A stretch of DNA of 62,000 nucleotides from Mesostigma viride (lineage: Eukaryota; Streptophyta; Mesostigmatophyceae; Mesostigmatales; Mesostigmataceae), in contig RPFO01000225.1 of assembly GCA_009746045.1 (NCBI GenBank), forward strand, positions 1,294,590 through 1,356,589. Direction: 5' to 3'. Position numbers and translations under genes: made by a program. How positions within the stretch are numbered: position 1 is the first letter of the stretch; each line of letters opens with the position of its first letter. Below, in pieces: positions 39,242 to 50,675 of the stretch. Under the pieces are notes generated by a model, which saw nothing but the letters and a program-made list of their open reading frames with translations, was not told the DNA's origin and searched no databases.

Positions 39242-40075
39242 AGTTAACGTTCTTATGAAACGCAATGTGAAGGATATGGTTGCAATGCAGCAATGTGTGA
39301 ATATGGTTGGAAACGGAGCTTTGTTAAAATTGGATAATGTTACAGCGCTCACACACTTGAGGCTTGTACACAAGTTTGCCAAGTCAAGGCAACACACGTG
39401 AGGCGGGCTCGCAAGAGATGCCCAAATGGCACTGGTCTAGTCTTTATATACTAAAAATATAATTACTTACAGCAGAGTGAAATCACTCAAACCAAAGCAA
39501 ACGCCCAGCTATAAACCTATATACAGAGCCATGTCAAAGCTCTATACTACGATAAGACCAATAGTCTTTATATACTTGTGCACTGCATGTGCTTGCTAGT
39601 CCTGAGCAGCCTCAGAATGCCTGCTCAGTAATAACACTCCCGGTACAGTATTCACTACCTGTACAGCGCCCAGTTCCTATACAGTAGGTCTGCTATACAG
39701 GCACAGTGACCACAGAGCACAGTCACCACAGTGATTATTGCATCCGCACCTAGAAGTCCAGGACTAAGCCTGCGGTACCAACAGACCACAGGTTAAGGTT
39801 CCTATTTCCTGCGTACGACGTATTAATCCAATACCGTCGTAGGTTCAGCACCTAATTCCTGTCAGCCCAGGAATTACTGTCGACCCCATATGTCGTCGGC
39901 ATATATTCACGTCCGACTTAGAAGAACAGCCGGCTCGCGCTCGCGCCGAGCGCGCGACCGGGAAGTCGGAACGCCATAACTTTCTTGATACTTGTCGGAA
40001 TGAACTCGTTCCGGTGCCGCTGGAATCGCAGAGAAATGCCGAATCAGGATCACGCCAATGCGCTTGGCGTTAACT
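39242..40075 (-). repeat. Inner element 3' LTR
   Basis: 834 bp. It matches the 5' LTR except for 110 bp inserted at 39452-39561, flanked by the 14-bp direct repeat TAGTCTTTATATAC (39438-39451 and 39562-39575). Confidence 0.9.
39452..39561. mobile_element. 110-bp retroposed insert in LTR
   Basis: Bounded by a 14-bp target-site duplication. AT-rich at its left end (TAAAAATATAATTAC). The source RNA is not recognised. It is absent from the other three LTRs of this family. Confidence 0.65.
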
Positions 40076-40882
40076 CCAATCCTTTCTTTTCTTGAGCTGT
40101 AGCAGCTCACACAAGTCTACATACAAACACACACAATGGGTACTGGACATCCTCCCCGACTACAAGTCACAACCCGCTGGGCATGACAGTCAGCTTGGAT
40201 TCCTGGACATCCTCCCCGACTACAAGTCACAACCCACTGGGCATGACAGTCAGCTTGGATTCCTTATTATATGTACATAGCACCCATACTGGTTCAGGAG
40301 CACAAACAAATTACAATGAGTCCCTATCCCTTCACGGGAGGCTCGTTGTGTTACCCATGTACAAGAGGTTGGCCAACTGTGGCAGCCCATAGGTGTTCAG
40401 CTAAGAACTTGAGAAGTATGTACAACCTTCAGGACCTTAGGCGAAACCCCACAGATCACCCACAACAGCTCATCAGAAAACATTGCTGACCCCCAGACGG
40501 GAGTCGGCGCCGGTCTGCTGCCCCTTATCGAACCAGACACAACATCTACGCGAAGCACATGCAAAACACAAGCTCCTATACTCGTTCCAACCGTGGAAAA
40601 TCAGGGGACCTGTCGCCACCTCACCAGCATGGTGGATGGGTCAGCCAGTCCGTGAAACTCCGCCTTAAGACGGCACCAGGGAATCGAACCCCGCCCACAA
40701 ACCACAGATCTGGGGAAACCTCAGACTGAGATGAAAACCCCAGATAGACATCTCTCCATCAGAGACAATGTCAGACATTCCCACACCAGAGACATGTCTC
40801 ACCCCTCAAGGTGTGCTCAGGATTATGTACAATCAAGCTCCCAGCCTGATATCCAGAGACTTAAGCACCCAGCTCTCAGCTT
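40076..40882 (-). other. Inner element 3' non-coding region: PPT and 60-bp tandem repeat
   Basis: Next to the LTR, the minus strand reads CAAGAAAAGAAAGGATTGG (complement of 40076-40094), a polypurine tract for plus-strand priming. Two tandem 60-bp units (about 40144-40263; GGACATCCTCCCCGACTACA...) follow. The outer element has the same arrangement at 50485-50675. Confidence 0.75.
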
Positions 40883-42613
40883 TTAGACAGATAGACCGAC
40901 TTGACAGTCAGCATTCATGAGCTTCCTCAGTACATTGTACTGGGCTGGGGCCTTGTGTGGCAGCTTTGTCAATGCATCAGCAGGGTTCTCCTCGCCAGGG
41001 ATATGCTTCAAGTCAACCAAACTGGCCAACTCCTTCAGCAACAAATAATCCAGGTCCCGGCTTCTGGCCAGCTGCTTGTGAACAAACTGGACCATACCCA
41101 TGCTGTCTGTTAGCAACAACGTCTCCATCTGCAAGGTCCAAGGGGTAACTGAAGCCAGCTCCAGCATTAACTCCTTTATGTACAGGCTGGACTGGATCCC
41201 CTCGCATATGGCCCTGCATTCTGCCACATCTGAACTGATACAGACCCTCTTCTGCAGTCTGCTGTACCAGCTGAACAAACTTGCCCTGCTCTGATAAAAA
41301 GCAAACAGAGCAGCAGATCTCCCCCTGACCTTGGTAACCTGGCGAGCATCCATGGAACTGTCAACAAAGATCTCCAAGGTGATAGGCTGGGCAAAGTCAA
41401 TCCCAGACAAAATCAGATCAGGGGTACTCTCCACCAACCGGGCTATGACTCGAGGCTTCTCATCCTCAAGCACCTCATCAGGCATTCTGCTATGGACCAT
41501 CAAAGACGGACCACAGATGCTGGCAAACCAGGCCCACATGCCTCTCAACTCAGGTCCTGCAGCCTGGGTGATCTTCTCTGGCAAGGCCTTCACAATGGTC
41601 TGTTTATAATCTCCTCCAGCCTGAAGCCTGATACTCCACTCCCCGTCCCTCCTGAACAGGGTAGCCTGCATTCCACAGAACACTACAGGCTTGTTGGGCT
41701 CCTGCCACAGCTCCTTGCCCAGTGAAAACTTGCCACTGATGACAGGAATAAACTTCTTCAGCCAGGTCGTGGGGGCTAGCAAATGCAGATCATCTCCATG
41801 CAAACTAGCATACACTGGCAGACCCTCCCATTGGGCCAGCAGCAAACAGGGATCAACTGAAGACACTCTCAAGCCACACTCACTGATCAGAGCTTCCTGC
41901 AGCGTGAGTCTCCAGATGATTGGGCTCGACCTGAGTCCTTCCAGGCCCTTCAGAATAACCAGGAATTGTTGATGCAGCTCCAGCTTCCAGATGGCAGGCA
42001 CCTCAACACAGTAAGGCTCATCCTGCTTCCACACCCTCCTGGCCACTTCTGGATCAGATTTTAAAAATGCCCTCTTGAAGTCCAGCAGCACTGATGACAT
42101 AGCTGCTCCCCTGTTCAGCAACCCCACGTAGAGACATAGCAAAATTCTCCATGTGTCGTGTAGCATCCCTGGCGTGTACAGCTCCTCTCCTGGCAGACTC
42201 CCCGTGCCGTGATACTCATTCAGGACAGGCCTGACATGGGGCACTGATACCTCATCCACAACCTTCCTCTTCAGCACAAATCTCAAAGCAAGCTTCCTTG
42301 ATGCTGGGGGACGTCTGTCTGTTGGTGCAGCACACTCAAACTGCAACCACTCCTCCAATGCCTTGGAGAAGGCGAGCTTCCAAGCCTCAAACAAAGTAGG
42401 CGAGCTCATCTCTTGGACCAGCTGGTCATATGTCAAAGGAGAGTGTGCAGCAAGGCTCCTGTGAGTTATGCCAATACTGCTGGGGTGCAACACAGCTGGA
42501 ATCACCAAACTGGCCGCTGGGGGCACCTCCCCTTCATCCCATTTTACACCCTTGACCGGCTTGGCCCTGCACCTGACTGGAAATGTTGTCCTGAAATTTT
42601 CTAGGGGAATCAT
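40883..42613 (-). CDS. Copia-type reverse transcriptase-RNase H (inner element)
   Basis: 576 residues open from ATG 42613. RT motifs: RKLALRFVLKRK, VLLDFKRAFLKSD, and SLHGDDLHLL as the catalytic site, HGDD in place of the usual copia YVDD. RNase H: LEIFVDSSMDARQ, SSDVAECRAICEGI, and the copia-style ending HIPGEENPADALTK. In the outer copy this sequence is fused in frame to the protease, so the separate start here results from a one-base loss and is not the native arrangement. Confidence 0.85.
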   Translation of the reverse strand: MIPLENFRTTFPVRCRAKPVKGVKWDEGEVPPAASLVIPAVLHPSSIGITHRSLAAHSPLTYDQLVQEMSSPTLFEAWKLAFSKALEEWLQFECAAPTDRRPPASRKLALRFVLKRKVVDEVSVPHVRPVLNEYHGTGSLPGEELYTPGMLHDTWRILLCLYVGLLNRGAAMSSVLLDFKRAFLKSDPEVARRVWKQDEPYCVEVPAIWKLELHQQFLVILKGLEGLRSSPIIWRLTLQEALISECGLRVSSVDPCLLLAQWEGLPVYASLHGDDLHLLAPTTWLKKFIPVISGKFSLGKELWQEPNKPVVFCGMQATLFRRDGEWSIRLQAGGDYKQTIVKALPEKITQAAGPELRGMWAWFASICGPSLMVHSRMPDEVLEDEKPRVIARLVESTPDLILSGIDFAQPITLEIFVDSSMDARQVTKVRGRSAALFAFYQSRASLFSWYSRLQKRVCISSDVAECRAICEGIQSSLYIKELMLELASVTPWTLQMETLLLTDSMGMVQFVHKQLARSRDLDYLLLKELASLVDLKHIPGEENPADALTKLPHKAPAQYNVLRKLMNADCQVGLSV

Positions 42614-44475
42614 CCCCCAGCCATCTCTTTCAGAGCTGTAGCTCTGATAGAAATCCCAGGATTGCCCAGAAAATTCTGACCCAAAATCACAGGGCCATCA
42701 TAGTCCTCTAGGACAAGGAAGGTCACATCCACACCCATGACAGGGGCAGTAACCTCTCCCAACACCCTTAGATGCGTCCTACCACTGAAATCAGACACCC
42801 AGGGGCAACTTGGTTCTCCGACCAGCAGTTCTCCTGTATGCTGAGGTCCCATGACAGAAACCTGTGCATTGGTATCTATCTCCATGGCAGCTACCTCAGG
42901 TTCATCCAACTGGACAAGCTTGGACACCTTAGGCTCCTTCTTGGCTCTTTGCAAAGCCTGTACAATATCTGATAGACGCACACCCCTAGGCCTGGTGTCG
43001 GGCCGTTCCGGAGGTGCAGCCTGTCCGCCTGCTTGCCCAACCACCGTATGTGAAGGTACCCCAGGGGCCGGGCCAGGGTCACCCTGAGGGCTCGATACAG
43101 CTGTAGCACCCTGATCAGGAAGCTCCACGTCACCCCCGCCTTGTACACCAGCGGGCACCTGGAAGAGGTCTCCTTGATTACCTCCCCGGGGACGGATCTT
43201 TGACCAGGACAGACGGTGCACTGCTTGGGAGCCATCAATGGCCACCCAGCACTTATGGCCAGCGGCTTCTACTCGGGTCACCACCCCATCATGCCAGCTG
43301 CCACGTTTCCCTGGAAAGCTTGGTTCCTTCCACACAACAACCTGTTGTCCAACGTTAGGTTCTAGGACACTCCAGCCCTTGTCTTTCTGCCTCAGCTTGA
43401 GGAACTTGGCCTCTAGCTTCTCCTTCCATGCCTGCTCAGCATCAGCTGGCAGCATCCTGGTATGCAGCATAAGAGGATTGATGGCAATGTCACCAAAGAA
43501 CATGGGAGTCCTGAGGTTCAGCCTATCCTCCACAGAACGTAGCCATGCAGATGTCACAATGGCAGATGACGTCCTTGGAATCCTCTCCACCAGCAGCACA
43601 GTCTTGATCTCTTGGATGGCTCTCTCCACCACCCCTTGCTGGCCGTGGCTCTCCCTGGGTGTAATCAGCAACTCTGGAAACTCTGGCAGGTTCTCACAGC
43701 ACTCAAACTGAATGTCACACTGCAACAACTCCAACCCAGGGTACCTGCTCCTTGTCAACTTCAGAGCAGCAATTAATGTAGGCTTCTCCATGTCAGGCAG
43801 GATCTCTAGGGTCTTGTACTTGGTATATCTGTCCACTGCCACCAGCAGCTTCAAACCCCTGATTCTCTGAATATCTACCTGCACATGGCCTGGCTGCAAA
43901 ATAGGAGTCCTGGCATGAGACTGCTTGGGCTTTCTAGCAACTAGCCTGCACTTGCAAGCTTGAGCAACCTGTTGGCAGATGGAGTACAACTCACTTCCTC
44001 CCAGCCGTCTAGCAACTTGCAAAGACTGAGCTGCATGGCCAAACATGGTATGCAACCTTGAGGCAATGTCATACAAGAGAGAAAATCTTTTATTGTCATT
44101 ATTAGCACTCAAGGTATGTACAGATCCCTTATGTACAGGAGGCACCAGGGTCGTGCCTGTCAGACTGTCTCCAGCCCTATCCTCATCCTGACCATCCTGT
44201 GCCAGTCCTGCACGGTCAGAATGCTTCTGAGATCCACCTGGGTCCACATCACCAGGTCCTACCTCAGGCTCAGCACCGCCATGGCGGGCACGTTGGCGAG
44301 TAACCACTGCAGCTACAGCTGGCATACTCTCTGTGGTAACCAAGCTTGCCCCATCGTGTCCAATAGGCTCTTTCACTAGAGCATGGGGCTGCCCCTCACT
44401 GCCGTCACTAGCAGCTACATTACACACCCCTGGGGGCACCCTCCAGGGTTCAGGGATGTGTGCAGGCTCAAGTCA
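42610..44475 (-). CDS. Integrase-protease polyprotein (inner element)
   Basis: Open from the TGA that ends gag (44473-44475) to 42610. The first ATG gives 609 residues (44439). Order: HHCC zinc region, DDE core, SH3-like domain, then a retropepsin-like domain with AAMEIDTNAQVSVM and VILGQNFLG. The protease therefore lies after the integrase, unlike Ty1/copia (protease before integrase) and Ty3/gypsy (integrase last). The active site reads DTN instead of DTG/DSG. Confidence 0.8.
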
Positions 44476-45874
44476 ATGATCAGCAGCCTTGCCCTTGCCC
44501 TTATCCTGGGATGGACCAGCCTTGTCCTTGCTGCCACCCTGAGCTGGCTTGCTCTGACCTTCCTGCCTCAGGTACGAGGGACACTCATTCCTGAAGTGAC
44601 CCTTCCCTGGCAGAAATAACATTCCACCTGACTGATGTCCCGTGAGGTCCCACTGCTGGGCCCAGCCTTGGGAGGACCACCCACCCTCTTGAAGTCAAAC
44701 TGGGACTGTGGATGTCCCGACTTCGGCGGGGTCCCCCGTCCAGCCCTTCTGTCACGCCCCCTCCTGGACCTTCCTCGACCCCTTGAAGAGGTCTCAGGCC
44801 CTCTCGAGGACGCTGGGCCCCCGTGGCCCGATCCCCTCATGGACTTAACCGCAGGTTCAGCGGCCTCCTCGTCCCCTTGACGAGGGCGCTTACCACCTAC
44901 GTACTTGCCGCTGAAACACTCATACAACTGGTCCGTCATGGCTGCCCAGCCATGGACCTGTCGCATGTGGATGGTCACATTATCCATGGTGACCGGATCC
45001 AACTGCAGCGACTTGAGAAAGTCGCCCATGGCCATCCGATCTGCAACGAAGAATCCCTTGGCCATGGCGTCCTCCCTCAGCTTGACGAAGTCTTCAAAGG
45101 CGTGGACCACTAGCTGCCCCTTGATGGGCTTGTAGTCCAGGTATTCTTGCTTCAGGTGGGACCCATCTATGGTCCTCTTGTCACTCAGGAACACCCTGAG
45201 TCGCGTCATAAACGCCGCCCAGGTGTCTCCCGCCGTGTGTCGCTCCCGAACAAACTTGAACAGCCGCCTCGCCGACTGCCTTATGTAGGCACTAGACGCC
45301 AGGATGCAGTTACGTTAAATAGTGCCGGAACCTTTTGCCGCCTGAGGCAAATCGGTCCGTAACACTATTTTGCCCGGAATCACCACTTCCGAGCACCCAA
45401 GTTAATTCGGCCGAATTAACTTGGGTGCTCGGAAGTGGTGATTCCGGGCAAAATAGTGTTACGGACCGATTTGCCTCAGGCGGCAAAAGGTTCCGGCACT
45501 ATTTAACGTAACTGATGCGAATTAAGCTTGTCACCGGTGTAGATGTCCGTGTACAAGTTCATGTCCTCTAACATCCTCTCAGCGTCCCGGGGCTGCCAAT
45601 TGTCCTTGATGGACTGAAACTGGCCTAGCACCGCGTACCCCTCAGCCACGGTTGGTCGCTTAGGTGCCGCTTGATCTGCGGCTGGCGCGTTCTGACCGCC
45701 CTGAGATCCTTGGCTCTGATCATCTGGCAGCGCAGCCTGGTCTCCCAGCGCCTGGCCGTCACCGCGTCCATCGCGTCCATTGCGTCCACCGCGTCCATCT
45801 CGTCCATCCATCCCAGCGCCGCGCCGCGCAAAGCCCATAAGGCGCGCTTGTTGGTCAATAGCTCCCTCACTCAT
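44476..45874 (-). pseudogene. gag (inner element), interrupted by palindrome
   Basis: Same gag as at 36606-37796. It starts at ATG 45874. The palindrome at 45308-45513 splits the capsid domain after DIYTGDKL. The capsid part is uninterrupted at the site where the outer copy has an extra TAA. A local change near the zinc knuckle (CYFCQGRVTSG) shifts the frame at about 44600. Confidence 0.75.
45308..45513. mobile_element. 206-bp perfect palindrome (foldback element)
   Basis: Arms 45308-45410 and 45411-45513 (103 bp each) are exact reverse complements with no spacer; the centre is AATTCGG|CCGAATT. GATGC at 45303-45307 and 45514-45518 is a 5-bp TSD, and the empty site is visible in the outer element near 36960. 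The ends are AGTTACGTTAA. Confidence 0.92.
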
Positions 45875-45976
45875 GATGGCCTCTGTTCAGATCTGCTACA
45901 GCCAGCCAAGTGGCCAAGCAGCAATTAAAGCAATATAAGCTACTGAACAAGAAAAGAAGATGCCAAGTGTTACCAC

Positions 45977-46903
45977 TCAGTCAAGACCACCACGGTCGCC
46001 CGCAGGCGCGTCCTGGTTCTCCTTGTCGCTGTCGCTGTCGCTGTCGCTCACCACAATCAGCTCTGGCACCCTGCTACCCGCTGCGCCGTCGTCGACCCGC
46101 TGTCGGCCCGCGATGACAGAATCGTCACCGTTAGTATAGTAGACAGGTGACAACCCGTCGTTGGCACCCCGCGGATTGTATCTTGGCACCTCGTGGTCGC
46201 CAACTTAGCGCCTCGTCGCCTAGCCCAGCGATGCCCACTGCTCCCACCTCAAGGTCACTATCGTAGCCAAGAGGGGCAAACTCTTCCCAACGCGTCACAC
46301 GAACGCGAAGGGGTTGGGCCAGTTCCTGAAAAGGAACCCTTGCTCGCTCCGGAAACCTGCCGACTCGTGCCGCACGCTGTCCTCCGGTGATGGCTTCCGC
46401 TGCCACCTCGACCTCTGCAAGCCGCCTGTAGTGCTCCGCTCCGCGTCGTTCACGTCGAACTGGTCCCGCTGCAACACCCTCGTCGCCGATTACTCCTGCG
46501 AAAGTACGTGGTATACACCCGCACCCGCTGCTGCCGGCACGAACTCGTGTCGCACTGCACCAGCTGCCTCCGCAGCCTCTCCTCGCCTAGCCGCCAACTC
46601 CGCACGCACCCGCTCAGTTAATGCTGTAATCACCGTCTGGATGCCGACCAAACCGTGAAGCTCTTGCTCGATGTCGTCGATGCTCCGGTGCTCCGGAATG
46701 ACGATGGTTTGGACGTGCCGCAGAATTCGCTCCCAATCCTCGACTTGGTCGTCGATGAATTGCACGAAGTCGCGATTAACAGGTGGACGATCTGCAAGCA
46801 ATAAAGATAAATCTCGAACGACACGACGCAATTCAGGCGAAATTGAACCCCCAGCAGACTGCCGAAACCGGAAATTCTGCTGCCGTTGTTCTTCCTGCAC
46901 CAT
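45977..46903 (-). pseudogene. Extra ORF upstream of gag (inner element), broken
   Basis: Starts MVQEEQRQQNFRF at 46903 and matches 35583-36503. A small insertion near 46512 (GTATACCACGT versus GTACAACGT) shifts the frame. Later parts read in other frames to 45977. Confidence 0.7.
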
Positions 46904-46996
46904 TCACCACCGGACGAGCTTCTCGCGTCGTCAACGCTGCACACCGCAAACAGCAACGACCCTCCTGGCCGTTCCGTTGAGACTGTTTGTAATTTG

Positions 46997-47702
46997 AGTT
47001 AACGTTCTTATGAAACGCAATGTGAAGGATATGGTTGCAATGCAGCAATGTGTGAATATGGTTGGAAACGGAGCTTTGTTAAAATTGGATAATGTTACAG
47101 CGCTCACACACTTGAGGCTTGTACACGAGTTTGCCAAGTCAAGGCAACACACGTGAGGCGGGCTCGCAAGAGATGCCCAAATGGCACTGGTCTAGTCTTT
47201 ATATACTTGTGCACTGTGCTTGCTAGTCCTGAGCAGCCTCAGAATGCCTGCTCAGTAATAACACTCCCGGTACAGTATTCACTACCTGTACAGCGCCCAG
47301 TTCCTATACAGTAGGTCTGCTATACAGGCACAGTGACCACAGAGCACAGTCACCACAGTGATTATTGCATCCGCACCTAGAAGTCCAGGACTAAGCCTGC
47401 GGTACCAACAGACCACAGGTTAAGGTTCCTATTTCCTGCGTACGACGTATTAATCCAATACCGTCGTAGGTACAGCACCTAATTCCTGTCAGCCCAGGAA
47501 TTACTGTCGACCCCATATGTCGTCGGCATATATTCACGTCCGACTTAGAAGAGCAGCCGGCTCGCGCTCGCGCCGAGCGCGCGACCGGGAAGTCGGAACG
47601 CCATAACTTTCTTGATACTTGTCGGAATGAACTCGTTCCGGTGCCGCTGGAATCGCAGAGAAATGCCGAATCAGGATCACGCCAATGCGCTTGGCGTTAA
47701 CT
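46997..47702 (-). repeat. Inner element 5' LTR
   Basis: 706 bp, AGTTAA...TTAACT. The next bases inward on the minus strand are CAAATTACAAACAG, where a primer-binding site should lie. There is no TGG start, so no match to a tRNA 3' CCA end. Confidence 0.9.
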
Positions 47703-49860
47703 CAAGCAGGCGGACAGGCTGCACCTCCGGAACGGCCCGACACCAGGCCTAGGGGTGTGCGTCTATCAGATATTGTACAGGCTTTGCAAAGAGCCAAGAA
47801 GGAGCCTAAGGTGTCCAAGCTTGTCCAGTTGGATGAACCTGAGGTAGCTGCCATGGAGATAGATACCAATGCACAGGTTTCTGTCATGGGACCTCAGCAT
47901 ACAGGAGAACTGCTGGTCGGAGAACCAAGTTGCCCCTGGGTGTCTGATTTCAGTGGTAGGACGCATCTAAGGGTGTTGGGAGAGGTTACTGCCCCTGTCA
48001 TGGGTGTGGATGTGACTTTCCTTGTCCTAGAGGACTACGATGGCCCTGTGATTTTGGGTCAGAATTTTCTGGGCAATCCTGGAATTTCTATCAGAGCTAC
48101 AGCTCTGAAAAGAGATGGCTGGGGGATGATTCCCCTAGAAAATTTCAGGACAACATTTCCAATCAGGTGCAGGGTCAAGCCGGTCAAGGGTGTAAAATGG
48201 GATGAAGGGGAGGTGCCCCCAGCAGCCAGTTTGGTGATTCCAGCTGTGTTGCACCCCAGCAGTATTGGCATAACTCACAGGAGCCTTGCTGCACACTCTC
48301 CTTTGACATATGACCAGCTAGTCCAAGAGATGAGCTCGCCTACTTTGTTTGAGGCTTGGAAGCTCGCCTTCTCCAAGGCATTGGAGGAGTGGTTGCAGTT
48401 TGAGTGTGCTGCACCAACAGACAGACGTCCCCCAGCATCAAGGAAGCTTGCTTTGAGATTTGTGCTGAAGAGGAAGGTTGTGGATGAGGTATCAGTGCCC
48501 CATGTCAGGCCTGTCCTGAATGAGTATCACGGCACGGGGAGTCTGCCAGGAGAGGAGCTGTACACGCCAGGGATGCTACACGACACATGGAGAATTTTGC
48601 TATGTCTCTACGTGGGGTTGCTGAACAGGGGAGCAGCTATGTCATCAGTGCTGCTGGACTTCAAGAGGGCATTTTTAAAATCTGATCCAGAAGTGGCCAG
48701 GAGGGTGTGGAAGCAGGATGAGCCTTACTGTGTTGAGGTGCCTGCCATCTGGAAGCTGGAGCTGCATCAACAATTCCTGGTTATTCTGAAGGGCCTGGAA
48801 GGACTCAGGTCGAGCCCAATCATCTGGAGACTCACGCTGCAGGAAGCTCTGATCAGTGAGTGTGGCTTGAGAGTGTCTTCAGTTGATCCCTGTTTGCTGC
48901 TGGCCCAATGGGAGGGTCTGCCAGTGTATGCTAGTTTGCATGGAGATGATCTGCATTTGCTAGCCCCCACGACCTGGCTGAAGAAGTTTATTCCTGTCAT
49001 CAGTGGCAAGTTTTCACTGGGCAAGGAGCTGTGGCAGGAGCCCAACAAGCCTGTATAGTGTTCTGTGGAATGCAGGCTACCCTGTTCAGGAGGGATGGGG
49101 AGTGGAGTATCAGGCTTCAGGCTGGAGGAGATTATAAACAGACCATTGTGAAGGCCTTGCCAGAGAAGATCACCCAGGCTGCAGGACCTGAGTTGAGAGG
49201 CATGTGGGCCTGGTTTGCCAGCATCTGTGGTCCGTCTTTGATGGTCCATAGCAGAATGCCTGATGAGGTGCTTGAGGATGAGAAGCCTCGAGTTATAGCC
49301 CGGTTGGTGGAGAGTACCCCTGATCTGATTTTGTCTGGGATTGACTTTGCCCAGCCTATCACCTTGGAGATCTTTGTTGACAGTTCCATGGATGCTCGCC
49401 AGGTTACCAAGGTCAGGGGGAGATCTGCTGCTCTGTTTGCTTTTTATCAGAGCAGGGCAAGTTTGTTCAGCTGGTACAGCAGACTGCAGAAGAGCGGGTC
49501 TGTATCAGTTCAGATGTGGCAGAATGCAGGGCCATATGCGAGGGGATCCAGTCCAGCTTGTACATAAAGGAGTTAATGCTGGAGTTGGCTTCAGTTACCC
49601 CTTGGACCTTGCAGATGGAGACGTTGTTGCTAACAGACAGCATGGGTATGGTCCAGTTTGTTCACAAGCAGCTGGCCAGAAGCCGGGACCTGGATTATTT
49701 GTTGCTGAAGGAGTTGGCCAGTTTGGTTGACTTGAAGCATATCTCTGGCGAGGAGAACCCTGCTGATGCATTGACCAAGCTGCCACACAAGGCCCCAGCC
49801 CAGTACAATGTACTGAGGAAGCTCATGAATGCTGACTGTCAAGTCGGTCTATCTGTCTAA
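47703..49860 (+). pseudogene. pol part 2: protease-RT-RNase H (outer element)
   Basis: Continues the outer pol after the inner insertion. Protease (MEIDTNAQVSVM, VILGQNFLG) runs directly into RT in one frame to 49058, showing the native fusion. A 2-bp insertion at about 49055 (GTATAGTG versus GTAGTG) and another at about 49495 (AGAGCGGG versus AGAGGG) break RT and RNase H. The C-terminal part ends at 49860. Confidence 0.85.
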
Positions 49861-50675
49861 AAGCTGAGAGCTGGGTGCATGCTTAAGTCTCTGGATATCA
49901 GGCTGCATGGGAGCTTGATTGTACATAATCCTGAGCACACCTTGAGGGGTGAGACATGTCTCTGGTGTGGGAATGTCTGACATTGTCTCTGATGGAGAGA
50001 TGTCTATCTGGGGTTTTCATCTCAGTCTGAGGTTTCCCCAGATCTGTGGTTTGTGGGCGGGGTTCGATTCCCTGGTGCCGTCTTAAGGCGGAGTTTCACG
50101 GACTGGCTGACCCATCCACCATGCTGGTGAGGTGGCGACAGGTCCCCTTATTTTCCACGGTTGGAACGAGTATAGGAGCTTGTGTTTTGCATGTGCTTCG
50201 CGTAGATGTTGTGTCTGGTTCGATAAGGGGCAGCAGACCGGCGCCGACTCCCGTCTGGGGGTCAGCAATGTTTTCTGATGAGCTGTTGTGGGTGATCTGT
50301 GGGGTTTCGCCTAAGGTCCTGAAGGTTGTACATACTTCTCAAGTTCTTAGCTGAACACCTATGGGCTGCCACAGTTGGCCAACCTCTTGTACATGGGTAA
50401 CACAACGAGCCTCCCGTGAAGGGATAGGGACTCATTGTAATTTGTTTGTGCTCCTGAACCAGTATGGGTGCTATGTACATATAATAAGGAATCCAAGCTG
50501 ACTGTCATGCCCAGCGGGTTGTGACTTGTAGTCGGGGAGGATGTCCAGGAATCCAAGCTGACTGTCATGCCCAGCGGGTTGTGACTTGTAGTCGGGGAGG
50601 ATGTCCAGTACCCATTGTGTGTGTTTGTATGTAGACTTGTGTGAGCTGCTACAGCTCAAGAAAAGAAAGGATTGG
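49861..50675 (+). other. Outer element 3' non-coding region: tandem repeat and PPT
   Basis: Two tandem 60-bp units (about 50489-50608) and the polypurine tract AAGAAAAGAAAGGATTGG (50658-50675) directly before the LTR. No coding frame is conserved with the inner copy. Confidence 0.75.

Larger units (their letters stand above)
39242..47702 (-). mobile_element. Inner copia-type retrotransposon, nested and inverted
   Basis: 8.46 kb with TSD CAAGC (39237-39241 and 47703-47707). LTRs lie at 46997-47702 (5') and 39242-40075 (3'). Apart from a 124-bp duplication-plus-insert in the 3' LTR they are nearly identical, so insertion was recent. Gene content matches the outer element. Breaks are a one-base loss between protease and RT (TTT 42628-42630), the palindrome in gag, and small changes in the extra ORF. 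Confidence 0.92.

Noticed and set aside
50056-50080. tRNA-like GGTTCGATTCC box in the copia 3' region (also near 40686)
   Set aside because: No matching A box, acceptor stem or cloverleaf could be found around it.
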